Positions 51,554 to 62,230 of a stretch of 64,000 nucleotides of DNA are shown here, piece by piece; the first letter of the stretch is position 1, and each line of letters starts with the position of its first letter. The position numbers were made by a program, and so were the translations under genes. The notes beneath the pieces were generated by a model. The model saw only the letters and a program-made list of their open reading frames with translations, was not told where the DNA came from and searched no databases. The stretch comes from Dendrophyllia cribrosa (lineage: Eukaryota > Cnidaria > Anthozoa > Scleractinia > Dendrophylliidae), in contig JAJLRJ010000011.1 of NCBI GenBank assembly GCA_024195265.1, positions 6,408,953 through 6,472,952 on the forward strand, given 5' to 3'.

Positions 51554-52794
51554 TTATTCTAGGGTGTGTTTTAAAATATATTTACGTCTGTGTCTACACG
51601 TTGAAATAAGCTCGTTTCTCCTATTAAGCGAAGCCATTTGCGGTTTAGTTATTATCAAATGTTTTTCTGCAATACACAGATTGCATCGTTTCGTTTGATT
51701 CGAATATGCCTTGGCTTTTGCTAGAATTTTCCAGGTGATGTTATATTCCTGTTTTCGGTCCTTTAACTGCCATAAATATTTACTTAATTCTGTATCGTTC
51801 TTTCTATTTTCATTGTTAAATGACGCCTTATGGTTACGCCATCTAGTTTTAAATTCGTTAGCTGTTAAACCTATATAGGTCTCTGCACTTTCTTGCGTCT
51901 TGACGGTAGCTTGATAAACTATTTCTTTAGTTAGACATTCTCCGTTCAATGGGCACTCTTCTTTCTTTCTACAACTACACTTCCTTTCAACATTATCTAT
52001 ACTACCTTGCTGTTCTGCCTTTTTCAGAGTGATCTTGTTGTGTCCATCTATGATTTGTTTAACATTAGGCATACAACTATAGCTTAGCTTAAGTGTGTTC
52101 CTGTTAAATATTTTCCTTAATACATGGCCGCTCGGAAAGCATTTATCTATTAACTTAAAGAACTCTTTACCTACATTAGTTTGAACATTCTTACTATATG
52201 GCGGGTTAAACCATATCACATTCCTTCTTCGTGTACGCTGTTGTGTTGCTGCTCTTGGTGCTGGTGGGTTGAATCGGAGTTTATAATCATAACCGCTCTT
52301 CCGCAATGCTTCCTGATATTCTGGTGCCGCCTCATTGAATGTTTCTTCGTCGCACGATATTTCAGACAGTCTCCTGTTAATTGATTGTGGGATGTTCCTA
52401 ATGATGTTAGGCGGATGATTTGATTTGCTGTGTACATAAAGCGGGTGGTTTGCTGGTTTGGAGTATGGTTTGAACTTTCCAGTGTTCAGGTCGAGCGTCA
52501 CGTCGAGAAAATTAACTACTTTCTTGTTTGCTTCAATAGTGACACGTAATCCATTGTCTGCGAAAATTTTGCAAATTTCCTTCTTTACCTTCTCTACCTT
52601 GCTGGGCGTTTGTGACATTACCGCAAGACCGTCATCCCTGTATAGGCCTATGTCAATTCCTTGAATCTTCTTTAATTGTGCCAGTAGAAAACAGCCGACA
52701 AGTTCACATGTTTCCGCCCCGTCGTAGCTTCCCATGGTAACATCGAAGAGCGTGGTCGAAGATCTCTTTTCCCATGGGTCCCCTTTGCTGAACA
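51554..52794 (-). pseudogene. PLE protein, partial RT plus GIY-YIG (left copy)
   Basis: Penelope-like RT-endonuclease. The minus frame, starting within the palm, reads MGSYDGAETCELVGCFLLAQ, the RT motif C YRDDGLAVMSQ, the thumb region IEANKKVVNFLDVTLDL, then NVIWFNPPYSKNVQTNVGKE, SYSCMPNVKQIIDGHNK, CSCRKKEECPLNGECLTK, the GIY-YIG core TYIGLTANEFKTRWRNHKAS, and RCNLCIAEKHLIITKPQ...CRHRRKYIL. Stop at 51554. It lacks RT motif A, being truncated earlier than the right copy. Confidence 0.85.
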
Positions 52795-52821
52795 GAAGAG
52801 AGAAGAGAAGAAGAGAAGAGA

Positions 52822-54306
52822 GTGCTTAGCGTTTATGATTACTTTGCTACTAACGTCAACCAGTGGAAAAATACATCATCTGTTCTACAGTGGTACAAGC
52901 AGTTAACCAACAAGCCTGCTTCAGCATTTATATGCTTTGATGTTGTTGAATTTTACCCTTCCATTTCTGAAGCGCTTCTTCACCGCGCCTTGAACTTTGC
53001 ATCTAGACATGTAACCATTACAGCCGATGAACGCGAAGTAATCATAAACGCTAAGCACTCTCTTCTGTTCAGCAAAGGGGACCCATGGGAAAAGAGATCT
53101 TCGACCACGCTCTTCGATGTTACCATGGGAAGCTACGACGGGGCGGAAACATGTGAACTTGTCGGCTGTTTTCTACTGGCACAATTAAAGAAGATTCAAG
53201 GAATTGACATAGGCCTATACAGGGATGACGGTCTTGCGGTAATGTCACAAACGCCCAGCAAGGTAGAGAAGGTAAAGAAGGAAATTTGCAAAATTTTCGC
53301 AGACAATGGATTACGTGTCACTATTGAAGCAAACAAGAAAGTAGTTAATTTTCTCGACGTGACGCTCGACCTGAACACTGGAAAGTTCAAACCATACTCC
53401 AAACCAGCAAACCACCCGCTTTATGTACACAGCAAATCAAATCATCCGCCTAACATCATTAGGAACATCCCACAATCAATTAACAGGAGACTGTCTGAAA
53501 TATCGTGCGACGAAGAAACATTCAATGAGGCGGCACCAGAATATCAGGAAGCATTGCGGAAGAGCGGTTATGATTATAAACTCCGATTCAACCCACCAGC
53601 ACCAAGAGCAGCAACACAACAGCGTACACGAAGAAGGAATGTGATATGGTTTAACCCGCCATATAGTAAGAATGTTCAAACTAATGTAGGTAAAGAGTTC
53701 TTTAAGTTAATAGATAAATGCTTTCCGAGCGGCCATGTATTAAGGAAAATATTTAACAGGAACACACTTAAGCTAAGCTATAGTTGTATGCCTAATGTTA
53801 AACAAATCATAGATGGACACAACAAGATCACTCTGAAAAAGGCAGAACAGCAAGGTAGTATAGATAATGTTGAAAGGAAGTGTAGTTGTAGAAAGAAAGA
53901 AGAGTGCCCATTGAACGGAGAATGTCTAACTAAAGAAATAGTTTATCAAGCTACCGTCAAGACGCAAGAAAGTGCAGAGACCTATATAGGTTTAACAGCT
54001 AACGAATTTAAAACTAGATGGCGTAACCATAAGGCGTCATTTAACAATGAAAATAGAAAGAACGATACAGAATTAAGTAAATATTTATGGCAGTTAAAGG
54101 ACCGAAAACAGGAATATAACATCACCTGGAAAATTCTAGCAAAAGCCAAGGCATATTCGAATCAAACGAAACGATGCAATCTGTGTATTGCAGAAAAACA
54201 TTTGATAATAACTAAACCGCAAATGGCTTCGCTTAATAGGAGAAACGAGCTTATTTCAACGTGTAGACACAGACGTAAATATATTTTAAAACACACCCTA
54301 GAATAA
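52822..54306 (+). CDS. PLE protein, RT motifs A-C plus GIY-YIG (right copy), 5'-truncated
   Basis: Same family as the left copy but longer: YDYFATNVNQWKNTSSVLQW, KPASAFICFDVVEFYPSISE (RT motif A, catalytic Asp in FDVVEFYPS), ADEREVIINAKHSLLFSKGD, TMGSYDGAETCELVG (motif B region), YRDDGLAV (motif C, two Asp), FLDVTLDL thumb, CSC...CPLNGEC zinc-like linker, the GIY-YIG core TYIGLTANEFKTRW with HK, and the terminal CNLCIAEK and CRHRRKYIL blocks. 494 codons without a stop; full PLE proteins are longer, so the N-terminal RT fingers are missing. No true start codon, hence not a working gene, yet the catalytic residues are intact, which speaks for recent insertion. Confidence 0.9.
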   Translation: MLSVYDYFATNVNQWKNTSSVLQWYKQLTNKPASAFICFDVVEFYPSISEALLHRALNFASRHVTITADEREVIINAKHSLLFSKGDPWEKRSSTTLFDVTMGSYDGAETCELVGCFLLAQLKKIQGIDIGLYRDDGLAVMSQTPSKVEKVKKEICKIFADNGLRVTIEANKKVVNFLDVTLDLNTGKFKPYSKPANHPLYVHSKSNHPPNIIRNIPQSINRRLSEISCDEETFNEAAPEYQEALRKSGYDYKLRFNPPAPRAATQQRTRRRNVIWFNPPYSKNVQTNVGKEFFKLIDKCFPSGHVLRKIFNRNTLKLSYSCMPNVKQIIDGHNKITLKKAEQQGSIDNVERKCSCRKKEECPLNGECLTKEIVYQATVKTQESAETYIGLTANEFKTRWRNHKASFNNENRKNDTELSKYLWQLKDRKQEYNITWKILAKAKAYSNQTKRCNLCIAEKHLIITKPQMASLNRRNELISTCRHRRKYILKHTLE

Positions 54307-54448
54307 GTTCTACCGAAGCAAGTAGTGCGCGCGCATGTATTCTTTAGGCGCGCGCATATTTTTAACGGTTTTTTAACGGTTAGGTAGAGTGTGCGTCTTG
54401 CGAAATCATACATATAAATAACGTAGTCAAACAAGGGATCAATCATTG

Positions 54449-54505
54449 TAAGTTTAACTGAGGAGTGGGTGGCAACACCTACGAAACAAGTTTGTATTAA
54501 ACTTA
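54449..54505 (+). ncRNA. Hammerhead ribozyme motif (right arm)
   Basis: Stem I TAAGTTTAA (54449-54457) and TTAAACTTA (54497-54505), nine perfect pairs; core CTGAGGA (54458-54464); stem II GTGGGTG/CACCTAC capped by GCAA; GAAAC (54483-54487); loop AAGTTT; GTA (54494-54496), cleavage expected after the A. All invariant core positions are present. Type I hammerhead with a two-pair stem III, the form reported in Penelope-like elements. Confidence 0.85.
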
Positions 54506-54597
54506 TGGTCATCAAAGTTGAGTGATTTTCCTTCTTGGATTATTCTGCTCCTACACTGTAGAGCACTTTATTGGATTCGCCGGTGAATCTTCAACTT

Positions 54598-54598
<1 letters not shown>

Positions 54599-54675
<77 letters not shown>
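54599..54675. repeat. (TA)n microsatellite
   Basis: About 38 TA units beyond the PLE pair. Confidence 0.95.
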
Positions 54676-54677
<2 letters not shown>

Positions 54678-54892
54678 GAATTTTTGAAAACCGGTCTGCT
54701 GGCCCAAAACTGTACAGGCATTGAAATGACCAGGAAAATGCCAGGTTTGGCTGGAAAATACCTTCCGTCAGTCTCCGCTTGCCCAAACAAACACTGAGAC
54801 TTGATTCCTGCTCCTCGGCTAAGACAACTAAGCAATCTCCAGGGGTGCTCTGCGAATTGTAAGCAAAAAGGACTATAAAGTAACCAAGTTTT

Positions 54893-55220
54893 AAACTGGA
54901 GACACAAGCTTAGAACCACCCTATCCCCCCCCCCCCCCCCCCCCCCTGGATTAAACGAGAGGGACCCCTAATGCAAGTTGCCTGATAGCCCGAGCCCAGT
55001 ACAGTTCAACGGACCCAGGTTAGACGGCACCCCCCTACAAATGAATGAATAAAACCGAGTCAAGCAGTTAAGTGAAACGTTGCTTTTTTTGAACTGGAGA
55101 CACACGTTTTGACCCACCCTACCCCCCTGGATTTAACTAGAGGGACCCCAAATGAGCGTTGGCTGTTAGCTCCAGTACAGCAGATTTTACCGCAACCATA
55201 GTTGACGGAGCCCCCCCTCA
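54893..55220. repeat. Two tandem copies of a 150-200-bp unit with C tract
   Basis: Unit 1 (54893-55040) and unit 2 (55092-55220) share AACTGGAGACACA, CCACCCTA with Cs, CTGGATT, GAGAGGGACCCC or TAGAGGGACCCC, AGTACAG and GACGG(A/C)..CCCCCCT. Unit 1 has a 22-base C tract (54925-54946). A short GC hairpin follows at 55241-55275. Confidence 0.65.
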
Positions 55221-55784
55221 AAACTAATCAGCCAGCCCCCCGGTGGAACCGCGGCCGAGGGCCGCGGTCCCACCACGGTTCTGTAGAACGCAAAAATTAG
55301 GGATCACATTTTGAAAAATCCAGGTATATATATATATATTTATTTATTTATTATGTCTCTCAGTTAGTACGCGCGCTATGATTGGTCAATTTTCCGGTCC
55401 GTATTTTACAGTACGGACCGCAAAATTTGAGAGTCCCAGCATCAGTCTAGCATCCGCTAACAAAAGTTATTTTCTACATTAAAAATTATCCAGAGAAAAC
55501 GTTTGGAGCTAAATGGGTTAACATGTTAGGTTACAAAAACTCTCTTCGATGAAATTATATTAGCTATAACTTTAGCAAAAAACTGATTAGCCGCGAATCA
55601 AAAAGCATTGACAATTTTCTTGAGTATAAAGCTTACATGCTTAAGCTTATTGTTTTGGTATTTAGCTTTTAGGCTGTAAGTTGTAAAAACTCGAGTAACT
55701 TAGCAAATTCGTTTAACATTAACAATTTAATTCAGCATTGAAAAAAGAGTACCTTTCTTTGTAAATAAACTTTTCTATGAAAAA

Positions 55785-56040
55785 CTAAAGCTGCAAAACA
55801 ACTTGAAACGGCTTCCATCGGTAAACTGTCAACCTTATTCGGCCTGGGCTTTTCTTTGAGTTCCTGAGCCTGGGGGGGGGGGGGGCAACATTGTGCCCCC
55901 CCCCCCCCCCCCTTCGTAACTTCAAGAACATTAAGGCTATGACAATGAAACCAAGAGGGTACATAGTACGTCCAAAACTGTCTCCTTTACGGTCCGCATA
56001 ATGGAACGATGACGTCATATGACGTAGTTATTAGGTAATT
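55785..56040 (-). repeat. Poly(G/C) repeat of a second family, copy 1
   Basis: Contains G tract 55872-55885 and C tract 55896-55912, then AACTTCAAGAACATTAAGGC and TATGACAATGAAAC. The same words occur inverted at 61950-62140 next to another G tract. Confidence 0.7.
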
Positions 56041-56392
56041 AGTTATACGTCCGCCATGCATAGTACATCATTTGCGCCCAAATTGCATACAAGACACAAC
56101 GGAAACACAATGTTGAGGTAAGTGAAGTTTATTTCCACATTAAAGCTTTATTTTAGCATATATAAGACTAAAATGGATTTCCCATACAAAGTCTACAAAT
56201 CGTTCGTTGCGTAAACATCACATACTAAGCTTGGGCTGCCTGTGGTTTGACAAACACGTTTGTTTTGGCAATTTTATCGCGGCGTTTTCATTCTTCTTTT
56301 CCTCACTTGTCTTTGCCAGTAACTAAGAATTTTTTCAAAGAAAACTACCTTGTGTCAGGTTTCCGTCGTCCTATCGAACACATGGAAGGATA

Positions 56393-56921
56393 AATGAATT
56401 CGTTTACAGCTATTTCAATTTAGGTTGTCGGATGAGAGCTTCAAGCGTACGCAACGAGACCGCAAGTAACTATGGGTAGTTGTAAATTGGTCTTAGCTTA
56501 GTTCGCGGTTTTTGCGTTTGTTAGTGCAATGAATGAGGTAGATGTTAGCACCATAAATGTTTGCCTTCGCTCTATGGACGAGGTATTTTAAATTTGGTCA
56601 ATTTATCGTATACACCTAATTGCAGTAACGTTGTCATAGAAAAATGAAAAAAGCCAAATAGGAATCAATTAGCTTAATCATCATTCACAGCGACACGCGG
56701 CACGATTAAGCGTGCAGCGGCTATTGTTAATTTAAATTAAGCGTGCAGCGGCTATTGTTATTTGTATGTTTAACTAACTATTGGCCTTTTTTCAATTTTC
56801 GTTTTTACATTTTTCATTTCTCTATGACAACGTACATAAAAATCCCAAAGTACCTTGCGGTCTCGTTGCGTATGCTTGAAGCTCTCATCCGACAACCTAA
56901 ATTGAAATAGCTGTATATAGT
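56393..56921. repeat. Inner inverted repeat
   Basis: AGCTATTTCAATTTAGGTTG, TCGGATGAGAGCTTCAAGC on the left; inverse at 56850-56915. Inside, ACGTTGTCATAGAAAAATGA also has its inverse near 56805-56832. Direct repeat TTAAGCGTGCAGCGGCTATT at 56707 and 56737. Confidence 0.75.
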
Positions 56922-58141
56922 TTTTATTCAAGAGCCACGCAAGTTCACGCCGAATCGAGGACCGATCACACTATTTTTGAAAGCCAATAAAATTTGCTCT
57001 TTGCTTTCCTGTGACGTACGTCAGTCAAATGAAGTTGTCCATCTTTTGACTTGAAAGGTTTTCCCTTATCTCCGATTTAGAGATATAATAAATATCTTAT
57101 TAGCCTCGTTTTTCTCGGTCTGTGACAATTTTTTTTTCATTTGCTTGTTGGAATCTACATGCCGTTCTGATAAGAACGTCGAAAAAAGTTTTTCAATATC
57201 GATTTTTCTTGTCCGTGATTTAGCCGTCTAAAAACGTGAAATGTCGCTTCCGTTGGGTTACAAAACCGCTCAATAAGAAAGACTGGAAATAGTCCGCTGT
57301 GATGTCAATACAAGAATGCCAGTATCGATACCGGGCAACGTTTCGCTTTTGTAATTAACATTCTGTTCAAAACTGCTCAACAGTGTGAATAGCAACGGCC
57401 ACTAAGCGCATGCTTTAAAAAATCTTTCCATTGCTTTGCTAATGTTATCAAAGGCTCTAAAATAACAATTTCTTACAAATAAGTAAAGCACGATTCTGCA
57501 GTAAACGCTACAAATACGGTACAGATGGCTTCATTTGAAGGTTGTTTAACCCTTATCAGGGGCACCCAACGAACAATCTTTGGTAAAATGTATTATTTTA
57601 CTCAAATAAATTAAAATAAATGATATAAAAACATTTCCAGGTGTTCTTCTACGTTGCTGGGAAAAAAAATATATCTGTTCCTTTTTACCAGCACAACACA
57701 TAGGGAAATTCCCAGCCAGCTGGAAAAAACAATGTCTGTTTCCCAGCCAGCAATTTTTAAAATGAAGAAATAAAAAAAATTAATAAACGAATTTGCCAAG
57801 TTAGTCGAGTTTTTACAACTTACAGCCTAAAAGCTAAATACCAAAACAATAAGCATGTAAGCTTTATACGCAAGAAAATTGTCAATGCTTTTTGATTCGC
57901 GGCTAATCAGTTTTTTGCTTAAGTTATAGCTAATTTTATCGAAGAGAGTTTTTGTAACCCGACATGTTAACCCATTTAGCTCCAAACGTTTCCTCTGGAT
58001 AATTTTTAATGTGGAAAACAACTTGTATTAGCGGATGCTAGACTGATTCTGGGACTCTCAAATTTTGCGGGCCGTACTGTAAAATACGGACCTGAAATTG
58101 ACCAATCATAGCGCGCGTACTAACAGAGAGATATAATAATT

Positions 58142-58250
58142 AACAACTATTCACCGAAGTGGAGGTGAATAGTGGTGGATATTTACCGAGCCACGAAGCG
58201 GCGAGGTAAATATCTACCACTACCCACCTACACTGAGGTGAATAGTTGTT
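58142..58250. repeat. Palindrome, TAACAACTATTCACC ends
   Basis: About 50-bp arms with GGATATTTACCGAGCCACGA against its near-complement. Downstream, AGTATATACTGAAACAGTG (58252) has its inverse at 58417-58436, bounding a further small inverted-repeat unit. Confidence 0.75.
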
Positions 58251-58434
58251 TTAGTATATACTGAAACAGTGAGATAATATAACGAAAATGATGCTTTTTA
58301 ACTCATTTATTCCTGTCAACGATTACAATTTTCGCGCGCAAATTGCTGGGAGGTGAATAGCACTTGCTATTCCAAGTTTTAGTAGCCAATCAGAGTGCGC
58401 CAACAATGCTATCCACTGTTTCAATATATACTAA

Positions 58435-58466
<32 letters not shown>

Positions 58467-58554
58467 TTTTTGAACAAACCGTAGGTGAAAAAAGGCTATC
58501 GAATAATTTGTTACAAATCTTGAGCGGAAACTTACAATAGTCTAAAAAAACGCT

Positions 58555-59133
58555 TAGTCGCAAATATAGAACGTCTTGTTTTTTCAATAGATTTTTGTTT
58601 AGAAATTGTGAAGCTACCGTTACTAGATATCGTAGATCCTAGATACGTATAGCTAGGGACATTGTCTATTTGTGAGTCGTCTAAGAAGAAAAGAATGTTT
58701 TTCTAAAATAAACTTTCTACATTGTTTCTGAAAGATCATTACTTTGGTTTTTGGAGTGTTGACAGACATCAAGGATTCTTTACAAAATTGTTGTAGGGAG
58801 TTGATACTCCTTTGCAGACCAACGGCACCAGTAGAAATTAGTACTAAGTCATCTGCATATAAAAGCAAATTTAGCCGTGAGCCGTTAGGCAAGATAATGA
58901 GGTCTAAACTCTGTATTTTCTAATCTCGAAGGAATATCGTTTAAATAGAGGTTGAATAAGAGGGGTGATAAGATACAACCTTGGCGCACTACTCTGTTAT
59001 AATTAAAATATTCAGACCTCATAGTATCCACTTTGACACAGCATTGCGACTTGGAATACATGTAAGCAATAAGGTTGAAAAATTGTCCACCTATACGAAA
59101 ACACGCTAAAGACGAGGTAACAAAAAGACTCAA
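58555..59133 (-). pseudogene. LINE reverse transcriptase fragment
   Basis: Minus strand in two frames. 59133-58888 gives IGGQFFNLIAYMYSKSQCCV, RVVRQGCILSPLLFNLYLND (RT motif B); 58892-58653 gives LNLLLYADDLVLISTGAVGL (motif C, YADD) and SLMSVNTPKTKVMIF; continuing to 58555 in a shifted frame gives VPSYTYLGSTISSNGSFTIS. The frame changes near 58890 and 58655 and truncation at both ends make it a relic. RTE or Jockey-like by style; not resolved. Confidence 0.8.
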
Positions 59134-59800
59134 TGAAGAAAGAGATTAAACTACTGAGTGGAAGGAGAAATCAGCCGTAAAATTAAAGGTCAATGTTATT
59201 CCTCAAAAAGGCGAGTTCAAGTTTGGATTTTATGATTTGTTGATTTCATAGTTTGTTCGACGTTTGTTGTTGTTGTTTTTTTTTTACAAAGCGGCTTTTG
59301 GCTTAAAAATACTGTAGTAAGACAATCTTGCGTTTGTTTACAAAGTTTTTGACTCCATTTGATTAATCAAGTGTTCTTATTTTTCCGTTTCTTTTTTTCT
59401 TCTTATCGAGATTCTGTTAATTACTCATGCGCAAAGCGCAATGAGTTAAAAAATGCCCTTTGTTTTTCTTATTTCTTTTTCTTTTTATTATTTTTTGTGT
59501 CATGATTTTGCATGCAAATTTATGCACGCATATTTTAGTGTACGCGAACTCGCCCCTGCCTCCCCTAGAAAGTTATTTTTGTCCCCTATTGTTATAAAAG
59601 GCTTCAGGAAGGATAAACCAATCAGAATCCGTCTACTGATCACATGTCTGGATTTTAGGGGGGACTAGAGAGAACCGGTTTGTCACTCGGAGAAGACTCA
59701 GATTTCAAACAAATATGGCCCCTTCTGTACTCTACACTTCAATTTTTCAGACGTTCATTTTCCATTTCCAAAATGTAAACACGCCTTTTAAGACTTCGAA
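59134..59800. other. No gene recognised
   Basis: AT-rich with T-rich runs. An inverted GTCCCC/GGGGGAC pair near 59580 and 59658 may bound a tiny element. Confidence 0.4.
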
Positions 59801-60016
59801 ATGGAAAGAAAAAGTCCTTAAGACGATTTGTATGCCTCTGAAGTGGCGGTTAGAGAGCTGAAAGCGATGGAATCTTCCTGTGAGGATCCTGTGAAATCAC
59901 AAAGCGGGACATCTCGAAGGCTGCACGAAGCGGCAGACTTTACTAAGAATTTTCAAACATTCCTGGAAAACTACGGTAAAGAAAATAACATTTTTGAATG
60001 TCCATTTACTTTGTAA
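59801..60016 (+). pseudogene. Possible broken coding start (MERKSP*DDLYASE...)
   Basis: ATG at 59801 gives MERKSP, then a TAA (59819-59821), then in the same frame DDLYASEVAVRELKAMESSC, EDPVKSQSGTSRRLHEAADF, TKNFQTFLENYG and a stop at 60014. Codon composition looks protein-like and a GGTAAAG donor-like site follows at 59974. No family recognised. One base change (AAA or AAG to TAA) would explain the stop. Confidence 0.3.
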
Positions 60017-61070
60017 GAAACATTTCAATAACTGCGTATTTGAGTTATCAGTTGATTTAAAAAAATATGAAGAAAACTCGGCCGCACGAGAAATTCTTCG
60101 ACATGTGCTAAACAAATTTCCTTGCGTTTCCGACAGTTTCCTCGATGCGATAATTTAACGCGTTTTGCTCTTGAGACTAAACTAATAGATATTTGAATAA
60201 AACTTTCAACTAAGAGTTGTCCTGTTCCCTGTGTAAAGGCAAATTGCGATTAAACTTGTTCGAATGTTTTCTTCGCGAAGCCAAGAATCACGGTAAAGCC
60301 ACGCTAGTAAGTATAATTAAGTTAAATAGCGCTTTCTGAAATAAAGTTTGCTTTCAAGTTTTTTTGAATCGCGAAAACATCATGCGAATCATCTTTACGG
60401 ATAAGAATGGCATTCTATATACACAGGAAGAGTCGGAAGTTTTAGAAAACAGTAGATATAAAGCAGGTTGCTGAATTTAAATATTATTTTGTGATGGTTA
60501 TAATAGAATTCGCCTGCGCTGCAATTAGGATAAATAAATCGCCAAGTCTTCCGGAAGCAGAAAATCACTGAATTCTGATAAGCCTTTAACTCTTTTATTC
60601 AAGAGAAAGACATTTTCATTCAAGGAAATATGAGTTTCATTAAAACGTTTTGACCTTTAGAACAAATATTTTGGATTAACAGCGCACGATCGAATTTCAT
60701 TTCACACTAAATTTGCATATATGAAATAATTGTATTTGCGACAAGAAAGAAACTGTGAAGCCTGGAAAAATCTCATACATGGCAAAATCAAAGCAGTTAT
60801 TTAAGGAACTGGCTTTATAGAAAAATTTCATTTCGATATGGTCTTGAAATCAAACGGGGGGGGGGGGGGAGGGGGGTTCATTATGCGTCACGCAATATTT
60901 TTTTTTATTAAAATGTTTGACTAATTTATAGCACTCATCACCACAGTTTTGACATTATAAAAGCAGAATCTCCTGAATTTAGGGCTTCCAAAAATTTATT
61001 GGAAACCGGGCGGGAGAAGGGGTCTCTGGGCTTGGAAATCCAGGCAGGAGGGGGTCTAGCGGGAGATGGC
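60017..61070. other. Non-coding, with G tract at 60856-60876
   Basis: AT-rich; no exon or element recognised apart from the G-rich tract and flanks. Confidence 0.45.
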
Positions 61071-61119
61071 GGGGGGGGGGGGGGGGGGGGGGGGGTGGGG
61101 TTAGGTTAGGGTTAGGGTT
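61071..61119 (+). repeat. Poly(G) tract followed by telomere-like repeats
   Basis: G25 at 61071-61095, TGGGG, then TTAGG TTAGGG TTAGGG TT at 61101-61119. Too short to call a former telomere; may be slippage from the G tract. Confidence 0.7.
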
Positions 61120-61949
61120 GCCATCCGTCGGTAGGGGGGAGTGGATTCTTTCTGGAATAACCCAATTTAATAGAAATAATTCACGGTTAACGTTTAGGAA
61201 GTATTACACTAGTGTGGGTTTGATCGGGATTCAATAAATTAAATATATTTTCAAAGCGAGTAAAATTGGTAGCTTCAATCAACGCATCTTAGAGTGTTAT
61301 GCGCATGAGTATAGGCTATGTGTAGCCTCTTGTTTTCATTAACAAGTCTTGCTTAAATTTCGCGATCGGATTTTACGAGATAATTTGGACTTTCACTACA
61401 TTGCTCGGTTTGAATGCTTTTATTTCGCACTTGTTACCTTCTTTTATCTAAATTCTGTATGTTTTCATTCAAGAAAATATGATTTTTAAATTAGAATAGC
61501 TCAGTTTAAGCTTTCGCACTGCTATGAATGAATTACGCTTGACTTTTCTTTCATACAAAAATTTGAAAAGTTTTTAAAGTTAATCTTCAGCTTTCCACGG
61601 CTTCGCTGTGGGCAAGAACATTTCTCTATCCTCACCAGACGCAAACACAACAGCCGTTTATTCTACCGAGAAACATAAACTAATAGAAATGAGTTCACTT
61701 TGCAAAGTAAGTTATTTTGTTTATGAATGAAAAAGTTGTGAATATTACCGAGTTAATTTAGGTTTTGTACGCGTTGTGTCAGTTTTGCTTGACGCGGCGC
61801 GTAAAGACGATTTCTTGGAAAGCTGTACAAGTGTATTACGATTTTCTCGGCAAATCGCGGAATTGAAGTGGGAAAAAAATAAATAAGTTATTTACCGACC
61901 TTGGTCGGTCCGTATAGGAAAAAACTGTGCCCGAGGTCTTACGTCATTT
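61120..61949. other. No gene recognised
   Basis: AT-rich sequence without coding or repeat features I could support. Confidence 0.45.
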
Positions 61950-62106
61950 AGTGTTTATTTATTGGTTTTGATTAATTTTGGGTCAATTTGGACAGTTTTT
62001 AAGAGGTTTGAAAAATGTCAGAAATCCAAGATGGCGGATCGTCAGATGACGTCATCGATCCATTGTGTGGATCGTTTCATTGTCATAGCCTTAATGTTCT
62101 TGAAGT

Positions 62107-62140
<34 letters not shown>
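61950..62140 (+). repeat. Poly(G/C) repeat of the second family, copy 2
   Basis: ATCCAAGATGGCGGATCGTC, GATGACGTCAT, TTTCATTGTCATAGCCTTAA, TGTTCTTGAAGTTACC, then 28 G (62111-62138). Inverse counterpart of 55785-56040. Confidence 0.75.
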
Positions 62141-62141
<1 letters not shown>

Positions 62142-62230
62142 GAGAACAGCATGCGTGTTTAGATGCAAATTACTTGCGAGCACAAGTTGGTACGCAGATG
62201 ATTAGCTTGATAAACAAAGTTGCAGGTTAT

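Larger units (their letters stand above)
51320..54540. mobile_element. Head-to-head inverted pair of Penelope-like elements
   Basis: The left arm 51320-52844 is the inverse of the right arm 53036-54540; the encoded proteins are identical where they overlap. The only differences I saw are 20 extra bases of a GA-rich run (52795-52820) in the left arm. The unique spacer is 52845-53035. Both outer ends face out and are followed by (TA)n, the right one after about 58 extra bases. Confidence 0.9.
55348..58138. mobile_element. 2.8-kb element with about 345-bp inverted ends
   Basis: The left arm, from TCTCTCAGTTAGTACGCGCG to about 55700, is matched inverted by about 57790-58138. Shared blocks include GGTCCGTATTTTACAGTACG, TTGAGAGTCCCAG, TAGCTCCAAACGTTT in inverse, GATTCGCGGCTAATCAG in inverse and TTGGTATTTAGCTTTTAGGC. 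The interior (55700-57790) has a poly(G)/poly(C) repeat and an inner inverted repeat but no transposase. Long TIRs suggest a Mutator-like or foldback type; no clean target duplication. Confidence 0.75.
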
